Part shown: positions 49,272 to 57,855 of the stretch, piece by piece
How the letters are laid out: each line of letters begins with the position of its first letter
Position numbering within the stretch: position 1 is the stretch's first letter
Source of the DNA: Streptomyces sp. CB02056
Lineage (GTDB): Bacteria; Actinomycetota; Actinomycetes; Streptomycetales; Streptomycetaceae
Direction: 5' to 3'
DNA length: 64,000 nucleotides
Assembly (NCBI RefSeq): GCF_001905545.1
Contig: NZ_LIPD01000004.1
Coordinates: 1-64,000, forward strand
The notes under the pieces: model-generated
Seen by the model: only the letters and a program-made list of their open reading frames with translations
Databases searched by the model: none
Told to the model about the DNA's origin: nothing
Position numbers and translations under genes: made by a program

Positions 49272-49586
49272 GTGAAGCGCCCTTACTGGCAGCCGTACTG
49301 GTGGCGGCTGCGGTTCCGTGCGGACGGCGAGCCGGAGTTCGCGGTGCTGGGGCCCGGGCCGGTCAACCGGGTTCCGAACGACGCGCTGAGGAACGTGCCC
49401 CTGGAGGTATGGGCGGACGCCCTGCTGGAGGAGGCGCCCGACGAGCTCGACGACCTGCGCGGCGAGCTGCTCCTGGAGTGCTTCACGGAGCCCGCTCCCA
49501 CGGAGGGCACCCCGCCGGTGTACTCGCGTCAGGTCCGGCTGCCGGGCCCCGCCCTGCCTCCGTACCCCGGGAGACGGCTCTCCTGA
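49272..49586 (+). CDS. Hypothetical protein after the SUKH gene
   Basis: A 104-residue protein, GTG start after GGAGG, 43 bases after the SUKH gene stop, so probably co-transcribed. It is rich in Trp and Pro at the N-terminus (RPYWQPYWWRLRF), acidic in the middle (LEEAPDELDDLRGELLLE) and without motifs that I recognise. May be a partner of the SUKH protein; unknown. Confidence 0.6.
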   Translation: MKRPYWQPYWWRLRFRADGEPEFAVLGPGPVNRVPNDALRNVPLEVWADALLEEAPDELDDLRGELLLECFTEPAPTEGTPPVYSRQVRLPGPALPPYPGRRLS

Positions 49587-49664
49587 GCCACCGCCCCGGC
49601 GCCACTCCCCGGCCGCGGAGCGCTGCGTCGCTCGTGCTGAGGACGATCGTGGACCGGGGAGGTC

Positions 49665-50438
49665 TCAGGCCGGCGGGTGTCGGTCCCCGGTCGCACCGCT
49701 GGGGCCGGGTCCGTTTCCGGGTGGCGCGGTCGGTGCCACGCGCTCCCGTAGCTCTCGCAGGTCCGCCGGGGTGTTGACCGCGCACCAGTAGCCCTCGGCG
49801 CGGTACCCCGCCAGCTGCCGCAGCCGCACCAGGTGCGGCAGGGTCGTGGTCGCGTGGTCCCCCCGGTCCGGCAGCAGGGGGACGACCCCGGGCGCGAAGG
49901 CGTACACGCCGCCGTTGACCGTGCAGGCGGGCGGCGGCGGCGCGGCGAGCTCGGCGACCCGGCCCAGGGCGTCGCAGCGGACCGTGCCCCGGGGCAGCCG
50001 GGGCGGGACGAGGGCGACCGTGGCCAGCGCCCCGCACCGCAGGTGGTGGGCGCCCAGCGGGGTGAGCGGGAAGTCGGCCCAGATGTCGCCGTAGACGGCG
50101 AACCACGGGTCCCGCGGCGCCGGTAGCGCGCGGGCGGCGAGCTTCAGCCCGCCGCCCCGGCCCAGCGGAGTGGACTCCACGACCACGGTGGTGCGGACGG
50201 GCAGGGGCGCCGTGCGGACGTAGTCGGTGATCACCTGCGAGCGGTAGCCCGCCGAGACGACCACCGTCTCCACGCCCGCGTCGGCGAACCGGTCGAGCTG
50301 GTGGCGCAGCAGCGGTGCGCCGTCGACCTCGACCATCGCCTTGGGGCGCAGGTCCGTGTGCGGGGCGAGCCGTCTGCCGCGTCCGCCCGCGAGGATCACA
50401 GCCTGGCGGATCGGGAAGCACGTGTCCGGCGATGGCAT
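49665..50438 (-). CDS. Sugar-phosphate nucleotidyltransferase family protein
   Basis: A 257-residue nucleotidyltransferase (RmlA/GlmU N-terminal type). The signature AVILAGGRGRRLAPHTDLRPKAMVEVDG lies at residues 13-40, and FAVYGDIWADFPL provides the metal-binding Asp. The C-terminal part YWCAVNTPADLRELRE resembles the end of ADP/GDP-sugar enzymes. It probably makes an NDP-sugar or an NDP-polyol. The C-terminal tail is Pro/Gly-rich. It stands alone and is convergent with the gene at 49272. Confidence 0.87.
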   Translation of the reverse strand: MPSPDTCFPIRQAVILAGGRGRRLAPHTDLRPKAMVEVDGAPLLRHQLDRFADAGVETVVVSAGYRSQVITDYVRTAPLPVRTTVVVESTPLGRGGGLKLAARALPAPRDPWFAVYGDIWADFPLTPLGAHHLRCGALATVALVPPRLPRGTVRCDALGRVAELAAPPPPACTVNGGVYAFAPGVVPLLPDRGDHATTTLPHLVRLRQLAGYRAEGYWCAVNTPADLRELRERVAPTAPPGNGPGPSGATGDRHPPA

Positions 50439-50816
50439 TCCCGACCTCCCGGGAGCGACGGCACGGCTTCGGAGCCCCGGCCGCGCGGTGCGGACGGAGC
50501 GTACGAATGCGACGAGGGTGGCCCCGACGCGCCGCTGGAGAGGCAACCGATCCGATCGCCGTGAAGTCACGCCGATGAGCGGGTGATCGGTGTGATCGGT
50601 GCTCCCGTCCTGCGGAGTGATCAGTCGGGTCCTCAGATGTTCGAGTCGGACTCCGCCCACAGCCTCCTGTGTCGCGCCTCCGGGTGAACCCTGACGGAAG
50701 ATCAGGGGACGGCGGCTGCCCGCCCCTGATGCCCCGGGCGAGCGGGATCGGAAGACTCGTCGTCCGGGCCGGGAACCACCGGCCCGGACGACGACCAGTC
50801 TGGAGCCGGACCGCAC
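50439..50816. other. Intergenic stretch between nucleotidyltransferase and serine hydrolase genes
   Basis: 378 bases with no credible gene. It has divergent genes on either side, so it must contain two promoters. Short gtgatcggt repeats occur near 50583-50605. I see no strong hairpin or operator. Confidence 0.5.
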
Positions 50817-52031
50817 GTGAACGCGCACACGAACCGCAACCGTTGGGCCGTCGTGGCCGCCTCCGCCGCCCTGGCGGCCGCGCTGACGGTCGGGGCGGGC
50901 ACGCCCGCCCTCGCCACCACCTCCACCGTGTCGGCGACGACGGCGAGCCCGTCCGCACTGTCGCCGCTCGACCCGGCGGCGCTCCGGGCCGCCCTCGCCC
51001 AGCGGCCCGCCGCCGACGTCTCCGCCGGGTTCGTGCGGGTCACCGGCTCCGCCGGAAGGTTCGAGGGCAGCTCGGCGGAGGGCGGGGCGGCCGTGGACCC
51101 GCAGGGCCGGTTCCGGATCGGGTCGATCTCGAAGGTCTTCACCGCCACCGTCGTCCTCCAACTCGCCGCCGAGGGCCGGATCGACCTCGACGGCAGCGTC
51201 CGACGGTACCTCCCGGACCTCCCCGCCCAGTTCGGGGCGGTCACGGTCGGACAGCTGCTCAACCACACCAGCGGACTGCCCACCGGCGACAACACGTACT
51301 GGGGCGACGGCACCACCGGCTGGTTCGCCGAGCACCGGCTCGACGCGCCCACCCCCGAGGAGATCGTCGCCTCGATGGCCGGGCAGTCGCCGGCCTTCGA
51401 CGCCGGGACCGCCCAGCAGTACAACGGCATGAACACCTTCGTCGCCGGGCTGGTCGTCGAGAAGGTCACCGGCCACCGCTACGCCGACGAGCTGCGCCGT
51501 CGGATCATCGGCCCGCTCGGCCTGCGCGACACCTCCCTCCCGGACGCCGACGACCCGGCGCTGCGGCGCCCCGCGACCCGCCCGTACCTGACCGTCCCCG
51601 ACGCCGACGGCGGCTCGCACCGCGTGGACGTCACCGAGCAGAGCCCGTGGCCCTGGGCCGAGGGCGGCATGATCTCCAGCGCCCCCGACCTGGACCGCTT
51701 CATGACCGCCCTGTTCCGGGGCCGCCTCCTCCCGCCGGCCCAGCAGGAGGAGCTGTTCACCGTCCCGGAGGTGCCCGTCGCCCCGGGCAACCGCTACTGC
51801 CCGGACGACACGGCGTGCCTGAGCATGGGCCTCGTGCGCCTCGCCTCCGGCGGCGTCGTGGCCTGGGGCAAGACCGGCTCCCGGCCCGGTTCCACCAGCG
51901 GCGTCTTCGCCACCCGCGACCTCTCCCGGACGGTCGTGTACTCGGTCGACCCGACCACGCTGAAGGGCACCGAGACCCCGTACGCCCTCGGGCTGCTGAA
52001 GTCCGCCTTCGGGTTGGGGTCCATCAGCTGA
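50817..52031 (+). CDS. Secreted class C beta-lactamase-like serine hydrolase
   Basis: A 404-residue exported protein. Signal peptide is NRWAVVAASAALAAALTVGAGTPALA (cleavage near residue 34). The penicillin-binding fold has SISK (SxxK, nucleophile, in IGSISKVFTATVV), YNG (YxN, in QQYNGMNTFVAG) and GKTGS (KTG, near residue 345). Such enzymes act as D-Ala-D-Ala carboxypeptidases or esterases (serine hydrolase family, relatives of DD-peptidase R61). The start is GTG at 50817. No regulator nearby. Confidence 0.92.
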   Translation: MNAHTNRNRWAVVAASAALAAALTVGAGTPALATTSTVSATTASPSALSPLDPAALRAALAQRPAADVSAGFVRVTGSAGRFEGSSAEGGAAVDPQGRFRIGSISKVFTATVVLQLAAEGRIDLDGSVRRYLPDLPAQFGAVTVGQLLNHTSGLPTGDNTYWGDGTTGWFAEHRLDAPTPEEIVASMAGQSPAFDAGTAQQYNGMNTFVAGLVVEKVTGHRYADELRRRIIGPLGLRDTSLPDADDPALRRPATRPYLTVPDADGGSHRVDVTEQSPWPWAEGGMISSAPDLDRFMTALFRGRLLPPAQQEELFTVPEVPVAPGNRYCPDDTACLSMGLVRLASGGVVAWGKTGSRPGSTSGVFATRDLSRTVVYSVDPTTLKGTETPYALGLLKSAFGLGSIS

Positions 52032-52137
52032 CGGCCCGTCTCCGCCGCTGGTCGGACGGGCGGCTGGCTCGCGCGGGGGAGGGGGACGGGCCGAGCGGTG
52101 GACGTGCGGCGGGGGCGGTGTCCGGGAGCGTGGACGC

Positions 52138-52674
52138 ATGCTGAAGACCATCCCGGTGGGCGACACCGAGCGCCCCGTTCCCCGGTGGGCCCTGCGGCTC
52201 GCCAAGGCCCTCCCGTTCATCGTGCTGCCGCACTGCCTGTGGCGGCTGCCGTTCGCGTTCGACTTCCGGATGGGCACCGTCGACCCGCAGGCCCCGGCCT
52301 ACGTCTGGTGGGCCGCCCCGTACGTGATCGGTCTGAGCGTGCTCACCGAGGCGCTGACGCTCCTGACCCTGGGGCTGGTCAGCGGTTGGGGCGAGGTGTT
52401 CCCGCGCTGGGTGCCCGTGCTGCGGGGCCGCCGGGTGCCGCCGCTCGCGGCGGTCGTCCCGGCCGTGCTCGGCGGGCTGGTCCTGGCGGCCCTGTTCGAC
52501 GGGATGCCGCTCGGCTGGCTGGGGGTGTTCGAGGAGGTCGGCTACAGCAACGGCTGGTGGCTGCTCCTGGGGCGGGTCTGCACCTCGACGGCGATGTTCT
52601 GGGGCCCGATCACCCTCGCCCTGGCCTGGGCCTACCACCGCCGCCGTCGCCCCGCCGCCGCTCCGGCCCGTTGA
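52138..52674 (+). CDS. Hypothetical membrane protein
   Basis: A 178-residue protein with about four transmembrane helices (LAKALPFIVLPHCLWRLPFAF, YVIGLSVLTEALTLLTLGLVSGW, LAAVVPAVLGGLVLAALFDG, VCTSTAMFWGPITLALAWAY). It starts with ATG at 52138 and ends with a basic tail (YHRRRRPAAAPAR). No motif I recognise. A palindrome family hairpin lies 24 bases downstream. Confidence 0.75.
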   Translation: MLKTIPVGDTERPVPRWALRLAKALPFIVLPHCLWRLPFAFDFRMGTVDPQAPAYVWWAAPYVIGLSVLTEALTLLTLGLVSGWGEVFPRWVPVLRGRRVPPLAAVVPAVLGGLVLAALFDGMPLGWLGVFEEVGYSNGWWLLLGRVCTSTAMFWGPITLALAWAYHRRRRPAAAPAR

Positions 52675-52697
52675 CGCCCGGCCGCGGGCGGGCCCGT

Positions 52698-52730
52698 GCG
52701 CGGGAAGTCGGCCCGGCCGACTTCCCGCGC
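52698..52730. terminator. Palindrome family copy, probable bidirectional terminator
   Basis: A perfect 16-bp stem GCGCGGGAAGTCGGCC with its complement and one C. It separates convergent genes (stops at 52674 and 52747). Confidence 0.8.
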
Positions 52731-52746
52731 TTCCGCGGCGGGCGGC

Positions 52747-53766
52747 TCAGTGGGTGCGGTAGTACTCGGCGACGGCGGAGAACGCCTCCTTCGGGTCCCA
52801 GGGCAGGCCGGGGTAGGTGATGCCCGTGCGGTCCTCGTAGGTCCTGACGACGCCGTAGCTGGCGAGGTCGAGGTCGTCGCGGGGGTCCCCGTCCGGGCGG
52901 TGGACGTGGTCGTAGAGGGCGAAGGTGAAGACGAAGGCGGCGTCGATGCCGCCGGCGTCGAAGGCCTCCAGCAGTTCCCGGACGTACGCGGCCTGCCCGG
53001 CCTCGTCCCGCTCGTAGACGCCGTCCAGGCGGACCGGGCCCCCGTCGGCGTACTCGACGATGTCCAGGCCGTTCGCGCCCCGGTCGCCGGCGCCGCGGAA
53101 GGTGGCGGAGCCGAACTCGGTGACGGCGACCGGCTTGCCCTGGGCGGTCAGGTCGCGGACGCCGCCGGCGAAGCGGTCGGCGGTCTCGGCGGAGCGGTAC
53201 AGGTCCAGGGAGACCAGGTCGAAGGGCTCCCAGTCGACGCGCTCCAGCGGTACGGCGGCGTACGTGACGCGCCCGCCGAACCGGGCCCGGACGGCGGCCA
53301 CCGCCTCGGCGAGGAACGCGTTGACCCGGCCGCTCACCGCACCGAGGTGTTCGCGCACCTGCTCGGGCCGGGCGAGCAGGGCGAGGCGCTCACCGATGTC
53401 GGAGCCGGGCAGGAACCCCGGGTTCATCAGGCTGAGTTCGGCGCCGGCGACGAACACCACCTCGGCGCCGCGCCGCCGCAGCCGCTCGGCGCGCTCGGCG
53501 CAGTCGGTGAGGAGCGCGAGCATCGCGTCGGTGCTCAGTTCCAGCGGGTAGGGCGAGAACCAGACCTCCAGGCCCAGGTCGGCGGCGTGGCCGGCGGCGA
53601 GCTCGATCCGCTCCGGGTCGCCGCCCATGATGCGGACCGCGGTGCAGTGCAGGTCGTCCCGGATGATCCGCAGCTCACGCTCGACCGCCTCGGAGTCGAA
53701 CCAGGCGCGGGAGTACGCCCCGTCCCTGATGAAGCCGGTGTCGTAGCTGATTCCCTTGGTGCGCAC
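52747..53766 (-). CDS. TIM-barrel glycoside hydrolase-like protein
   Basis: A 339-residue protein starting with GTG (VRTKGISYDTGF) at 53766. The fold is a TIM barrel with strands such as LEVWFSPYPL, VVFVAGAELSL, FDLVSLDLY and KPVAVTEFGSATF; the glutamates of GAELSL and VTEFGS are at the positions of the acid and nucleophile in clan-A glycosidases. Related Streptomyces proteins are often labelled abortive-infection protein, a name I do not think is supported. It is divergent from a TetR gene with a palindromic operator between, so its expression is probably inducible. Substrate unknown. Confidence 0.75.
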   Translation of the reverse strand: MRTKGISYDTGFIRDGAYSRAWFDSEAVERELRIIRDDLHCTAVRIMGGDPERIELAAGHAADLGLEVWFSPYPLELSTDAMLALLTDCAERAERLRRRGAEVVFVAGAELSLMNPGFLPGSDIGERLALLARPEQVREHLGAVSGRVNAFLAEAVAAVRARFGGRVTYAAVPLERVDWEPFDLVSLDLYRSAETADRFAGGVRDLTAQGKPVAVTEFGSATFRGAGDRGANGLDIVEYADGGPVRLDGVYERDEAGQAAYVRELLEAFDAGGIDAAFVFTFALYDHVHRPDGDPRDDLDLASYGVVRTYEDRTGITYPGLPWDPKEAFSAVAEYYRTH

Positions 53767-53796
53767 GTTCTTCCGCCTTTCCGGCGAGAGAGAATT

Positions 53797-53817
53797 TACG
53801 GTACGGCCAGTACCGTA
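53797..53817. promoter_or_regulatory. TACGGTAC-N5-GTACCGTA operator
   Basis: A perfect 8-bp dyad with a 5-base spacer between the TIM-barrel gene (starts 53766) and the TetR gene (starts 53897). Probable TetR binding site. Confidence 0.75.
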
Positions 53818-53896
53818 GTTGCCGACGGCCCGGCACGGCAAGAAGGATGGGGAGGGTACGGGCGGTATCGGCGGGCGGACTGGGCGGAGCGAGGGC

Positions 53897-54487
53897 ATGG
53901 CCGGGCAGACGCGGCGGCGCGGGGCGGCGCTGGAGGAGGCGATCCTGAGCGCCGCGGTCGAGGAGCTCACCGGGGCCGGGTACGCCGGGCTGACCATGGA
54001 CAAGGTCGCCGCCCGCGCGGGCACCAACAAGAACGCCATCTACCGCCGCTGGCCCAACCGGCTGGCGCTCGGCATCGCCGCGTACAAGCAGCTCGCGAAG
54101 ACCGCCCCGCTCCCCGACACCGGTGAACTGCGCGGCGACGCCCTGGAGTTGCTCCGCCAGGCGAACCGCCACTGGAGCTCCCCGCTGGGCGCCGTACTGC
54201 GCGAGCTGCTGGCCGCGGCCGGCGGCGCCACGGAGTTCCTGGCCCAGTTGCAGGACCAGTCCGGCGACGCCGTGGCCGCGCCCTGGCTCACCGTCCTGGG
54301 CCGCGCCGTCGCCCGCGGCGAGGCCGCCCCCGAGGCGCTGCACCCCCGGGTGGCGACGGTGGCGATGGTGCTGCTGCGCAACGAGTTCATGGCGCGCGGG
54401 GTGCCGACGGCGCCGGACGACGTGCTGGTGGAGATCGTCGACGAGGTGTACCTGCCCCTGGTGCGCGGGCGCGGTCAGGGGCGGTAG
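53897..54487 (+). CDS. TetR-family regulator
   Basis: A 196-residue TetR protein. The HTH is ILSAAVEELTGAGYAGLTMDKVAARAGTNKNAIYRRWPNRLAL (residues about 16-58), and the C-terminal ligand domain is TetR_C_16-like (VLRELLAAAGGATEFLAQLQ). ATG at 53897 follows GGAGCGAGGG. It is divergent from the TIM-barrel gene, with the dyad at 53797 between, and is therefore its likely repressor. Its 3' end is six bases from that of the next TetR gene, which is convergent. Confidence 0.92.
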   Translation: MAGQTRRRGAALEEAILSAAVEELTGAGYAGLTMDKVAARAGTNKNAIYRRWPNRLALGIAAYKQLAKTAPLPDTGELRGDALELLRQANRHWSSPLGAVLRELLAAAGGATEFLAQLQDQSGDAVAAPWLTVLGRAVARGEAAPEALHPRVATVAMVLLRNEFMARGVPTAPDDVLVEIVDEVYLPLVRGRGQGR

Positions 54488-54492
54488 CGGAG

Positions 54493-55173
54493 CTAACGGC
54501 CGCGGTTCCCCTCGGTGTTCGCCGCGGTGTTCGCCTCGGCGTTCCCGCGGGCGTTCCCCGTGAGCAGTGAGTCGGCGAGCCGCTCAGCGGTGCCCGCGTC
54601 CAGTGGCCCGTGCCCGAGCAGGAAGCGGTACCAGAACACCCCGTAGACCTGGTCGGCGATGAGGTCCGGATCGGCGTCCGCGGACAGTTCGCCGCGCTCG
54701 CGTCCCCGGGTGAGGAGTTCGCGCAGCGCGGTGCGGCGGGTGGCGGTGAAGCTCCGCATCAGGTCGGCGAGGTGCGGGTCGCGCGCGGCCTCGCGGGCGA
54801 CGGTGCGCAGTGCGGGGGCGGTGGTGTCGCGCTGGGCCGCCTCGAAGGTGGTGCTGACGAAGGCGCGCAGGTCGGCGCGCAGGTCGCCGGTGTCGGGGCC
54901 GGACACGTCCTGGTCGGCGCGGTCGGTGAGGGCGTCGAGCAGGACGGCGCCCTTGGAGGGCCACCAGCGGTAGACGGTCTGCTTGCCGACGCCGGCCGCG
55001 CGGGCGATGGCGTCGATGGTGACGGGGGTGCCGTCGGACTCGGCGAGCAGGCGCAGCGCGGCGTCGAGGATCGCGCGGTGGGCGGCCTCGTTGCGGCGGC
55101 GTCCGGTGTGCGGGCGTGCCGCCGGGGCGGCCTCGGTGCCCTCGGTGCCCTCGGTGCCCTCGGTCTCGCTCAT
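54493..55173 (-). CDS. TetR-family regulator of the adjacent SDR
   Basis: A 226-residue TetR protein. The N-terminus carries three EGT repeats (EGTEGTEGTE), then HTH ILDAALRLLAESDGTPVTIDAIARAAGVGKQTVYRWWPSKGAV (about residues 34-78). The C-terminus has an Asn/Ala-rich tail (ARGNAEANTAANTEGN), both low-complexity ends being probably unstructured. It is divergent from the SDR gene at 55289; direct repeats in the intergenic region are candidate sites. Confidence 0.92.
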   Translation of the reverse strand: MSETEGTEGTEGTEAAPAARPHTGRRRNEAAHRAILDAALRLLAESDGTPVTIDAIARAAGVGKQTVYRWWPSKGAVLLDALTDRADQDVSGPDTGDLRADLRAFVSTTFEAAQRDTTAPALRTVAREAARDPHLADLMRSFTATRRTALRELLTRGRERGELSADADPDLIADQVYGVFWYRFLLGHGPLDAGTAERLADSLLTGNARGNAEANTAANTEGNRGR

Positions 55174-55226
55174 CGTGCTCCCTCTCCTCCGGCGTGCCTC
55201 TCCCCGATCCCCCTTGACAAGACTAT

Positions 55227-55270
55227 CAGTCTCGACAACCATCATTTCCGGAACCGACAGTCTCGACAAG
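55227..55270. promoter_or_regulatory. CAGTCTCGACAA direct repeat, candidate TetR operator
   Basis: Perfect copies of CAGTCTCGACAA at 55227-55238 and 55258-55269, start to start 31 bp (about three turns). The first overlaps the AGACTATCAGTCT palindrome and follows a TTGACA box (55214). It lies just upstream of the SDR gene. Confidence 0.6.
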
Positions 55271-55288
55271 TCGAAAGGCCCCACCACC

Positions 55289-56032
55289 ATGAGCACTGCG
55301 TCAACCCCCTTCGCCGGACAGCGCGTCGTCGTGATGGGCGGCAGCTCGGGCATCGGCGAGGCCACGGCCACCGCCTTCGCCGCCGACGGCGCCGAGGTCG
55401 TGGTGACCGGCCGCGACCGCGACCGGCTGGACGCCGCCGTCGCCCGGATCGGCGGCAAGACCACCGGGCACCCGCTGGACGCGACCGACCCGGCCGCCCT
55501 CGCCGCCTTCTTCGCCACGACCGGCGCGGTCGACCACCTGGTCGTCGCGGTCAGCGGCGCGGCCGGCGCCGGCCCGTTCGCCCAGCTCGACCTGGCCGAA
55601 CTCGCGGCCGGCTTCGACGCCAAGTTCTGGCCGCAGGTGCGCGTGCTCCAGGCGGCGCTGCCGCACCTGCGCGAGGACGGCTCGGTCACCCTGATCACCG
55701 CCGCCTCGGCCCGCGCCGCCTTCCCCGGCACCGCCGGACTGGCCGCCATCAACGGCGCGCTGGAGGCGATGGTGCCGCCGCTGGCCGTCGAGCTGGCGCC
55801 GCTGCGGGTCAACGCCGTCTCGCCCGGCGTGATCGACACCCCGTGGTGGGACCGCGTACCGGCCGAGCAGCGGGCCGCGCTGTTCGAGGGCCTCGCCGCC
55901 ACCACCCCGGTCGGCCGGGTCGGCCGGGCGGAGGACGTCGCCCGGGCGATCCACCTGCTGGCCGCCAACGGCTTCGTCACGGGTGTGGTGCTCGACTGCA
56001 CCGGCGGGGCGAACCTCCCGACCGGCCGCTGA
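55289..56032 (+). CDS. SDR-fold protein lacking the catalytic Tyr and Lys
   Basis: A 247-residue Rossmann protein. The cofactor loop VVVMGGSSGIGEATATAF (TGxxxGxG type, about residues 13-30) and the VVAVSGAAG strand are typical. In the active site, the usual YxxxK is replaced by LAAINGALEA (Tyr to Leu, Lys to Asn), while a Ser of ITAASARAAF is kept. The dehydrogenase reaction of classical SDRs is thus unlikely in the usual form. Such variants may bind NAD(P) as sensors. Divergent from its TetR regulator. It is convergent with the chitinase gene. Confidence 0.85.
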   Translation: MSTASTPFAGQRVVVMGGSSGIGEATATAFAADGAEVVVTGRDRDRLDAAVARIGGKTTGHPLDATDPAALAAFFATTGAVDHLVVAVSGAAGAGPFAQLDLAELAAGFDAKFWPQVRVLQAALPHLREDGSVTLITAASARAAFPGTAGLAAINGALEAMVPPLAVELAPLRVNAVSPGVIDTPWWDRVPAEQRAALFEGLAATTPVGRVGRAEDVARAIHLLAANGFVTGVVLDCTGGANLPTGR

Positions 56033-56095
56033 GCCGACCGCTGGGCCGGCCACCGGGCGTGTGGTCGACTGCCCGGCGGCTGGCGGCCGGTGGGC

Positions 56096-57619
56096 TCAGC
56101 CCGCGTACTGGCCGAGGATCTTCGCGAACTCGTACGGCTGCTGCGGGATGTTGGTGCACTTGGACAGCGAGCCGCCGGTGCAGGCGTTGGCGTCCCGGGT
56201 GGCGTCCCAGAAGGAGAGCATCCCGAGGTGGTTCTGCCGGGCGAAGGCCACCAACTGCTGGGCGTCGGCCTGGTTGTAGACCTGGTGGTCGTCGTTCTCG
56301 CCGATCATCGGGGTGACGCCGACCATGGCCCACAGCTGGGCGTCGGTCTTCGCCGGGTAGAGCGCCTTGAGCTGGCCGAACAGCGACTGGGCGGCCTGGA
56401 CGGCGGCGTTGCCGTAGTCCAGGCCGCTCCGGTAGTAGTCCATCGCCATGATGTTGACCAGGTCGACGGCCACCCCGGCGTCCCGGGCGGACTTGACGAT
56501 GGCGACGCCCTCGGAGGTCAGGCCCTCGGGCAGGACGGGCAGGGTGAAGGAGACCCTGAGGCCCGGGTGGGCCTGCTGGAGCCTGGCGAGCGCGGCCGAG
56601 CGGCGGTCGTTGGCGGCGGTGTCGGCGATGGCCGCGCCCTCGATGTCGAAGTCGACGTAGCGCAGGTTGTAGGCGCTCACCACCGCGTCGTACTCGGCGA
56701 ACAGCGAGTCCACCGTGGTGCAGGCGGCGGCGAGTTCGGTGCCGGCGGCGCCGCCGAAGGAGACCTTGACGTCGCCGCCGGCCGCGCGCAGCGCGTCCAC
56801 CTGGTCCTTGGCCCAGGCGGTGCGCGGGTCGTAGGCGTTGAACCAGCTGGCCTTGCAGCCGACGCCGGTGACGAAGCCCATCGTGTAGCCCTTGAGGCCG
56901 GCGGCCTTGGCCAGGTCGGGCATCGAGGGGGTCGGCCAGGCGCCCATGTCGATGAACGGGGCGACCGGGAGCGCGACGTTCGGCGCCGGGGTGCCCGGGC
57001 CGCCGGTGGGCGTGCCGGTCGGGGTGCCGGTCGGGCTCGGCGGGGTCGAACTCGGCGGCGGGGTGGTCGGGTTGCCGCCGCCCGGGCCGGTCAGGGCGAT
57101 GTCGTCGGCGAGGTAGCCGCCCTGCCCGTACCAGCCGTGCAGGTACACGGTGACGCTGGTGGTGGCCGCCCCGGTGGTGAAACTGGTGGACAGCTGCTGC
57201 CAGTCGGCGCCGCCGGCGGTCCAGGTGGCCGGGTCGGTGACGCCGCTGCCGGTGGCGCCGAGGTAGACGTACCGGCCCTGCACCCAGGCGCTGAGCGTGT
57301 ACGTGGTGTTGGGCCGGACGCTGACGGTCTGGCCGCACTGCGCGGTGTCGCTCGCGCCCACCGCCCCCTTGAGCGCGTACGTCCCGCTGTGCGCGCCGGA
57401 GTCGACCACGCTCCCGGTGCCGGCCGAACAGCTCCACGGGCCGAGCGCGCCGCTCTCCAGCCCGCCGTTGGCGAGCAGGTTGCCGTCGGCGGCCCCGGCG
57501 TTCCCGGCGAGGACGGCCAGGCCGCCGGCGGCGAGCGCGGTGGCGGCGGCGAGGCTCAGCAGAGTGGTCCGGCGGGCGGGGCGGCGGTGCGTGGGGGCGT
57601 GCTGGGGCGCGCTGGGCAT
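56096..57619 (-). CDS. Secreted GH18 chitinase with N-terminal CBM
   Basis: A 507-residue exported chitinase. Signal peptide ARRTTLLSLAAATALAAGGLAVLAGNAGA (cleavage near residue 43). A carbohydrate-binding module follows (NLLANGGLESGALGPWSC ... VSVRPNTTYTLSAWVQG, about 45-180), then a Pro/Thr/Gly linker (TPPPSSTPPSPTGTPTG, about 190-220), then the GH18 domain with YVDFDIEGA (the DxxDxDxE-type motif; Glu is the acid). The C-terminus has SLSKCTNIPQQPYEFAKI. Known as ChiC/ChiD-like; degrades chitin outside the cell. The DasR-like box upstream fits GlcNAc induction. Confidence 0.93.
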   Translation of the reverse strand: MPSAPQHAPTHRRPARRTTLLSLAAATALAAGGLAVLAGNAGAADGNLLANGGLESGALGPWSCSAGTGSVVDSGAHSGTYALKGAVGASDTAQCGQTVSVRPNTTYTLSAWVQGRYVYLGATGSGVTDPATWTAGGADWQQLSTSFTTGAATTSVTVYLHGWYGQGGYLADDIALTGPGGGNPTTPPPSSTPPSPTGTPTGTPTGGPGTPAPNVALPVAPFIDMGAWPTPSMPDLAKAAGLKGYTMGFVTGVGCKASWFNAYDPRTAWAKDQVDALRAAGGDVKVSFGGAAGTELAAACTTVDSLFAEYDAVVSAYNLRYVDFDIEGAAIADTAANDRRSAALARLQQAHPGLRVSFTLPVLPEGLTSEGVAIVKSARDAGVAVDLVNIMAMDYYRSGLDYGNAAVQAAQSLFGQLKALYPAKTDAQLWAMVGVTPMIGENDDHQVYNQADAQQLVAFARQNHLGMLSFWDATRDANACTGGSLSKCTNIPQQPYEFAKILGQYAG

Positions 57620-57727
57620 GGGGGTGCCTCTCGGGACGTGGGGGCCGCCCGCGCCGCGAGGGGGAGGCGCGGGGCGGGCGGCGGCCTGGGGTGGTCCGGG
57701 GTGGGGGAGCGCGGTGCTGAGCATCAA

Positions 57728-57743
57728 ACTGGACTAGACCAGC
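57728..57743. promoter_or_regulatory. Candidate DasR-responsive element (dre)
   Basis: ACTGGACTAGACCAGC, one base off the palindromic core (TGGTCTAGACCA) of the DasR consensus. It lies 109-124 bases upstream of the chitinase start at 57619. DasR is the GlcNAc-sensing GntR repressor of Streptomyces chitinase genes. Confidence 0.75.
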
Positions 57744-57855
57744 TGTGCACGTCAAGCATTTCCCGGCCTCGGACGCCCCGTCAGGGACAGGTTTTAGGAA
57801 CGGTTAAGACGATGCCGGGCGGCGGTCGCGGCGGGCCCGGGGATGAGGGGGCTTG

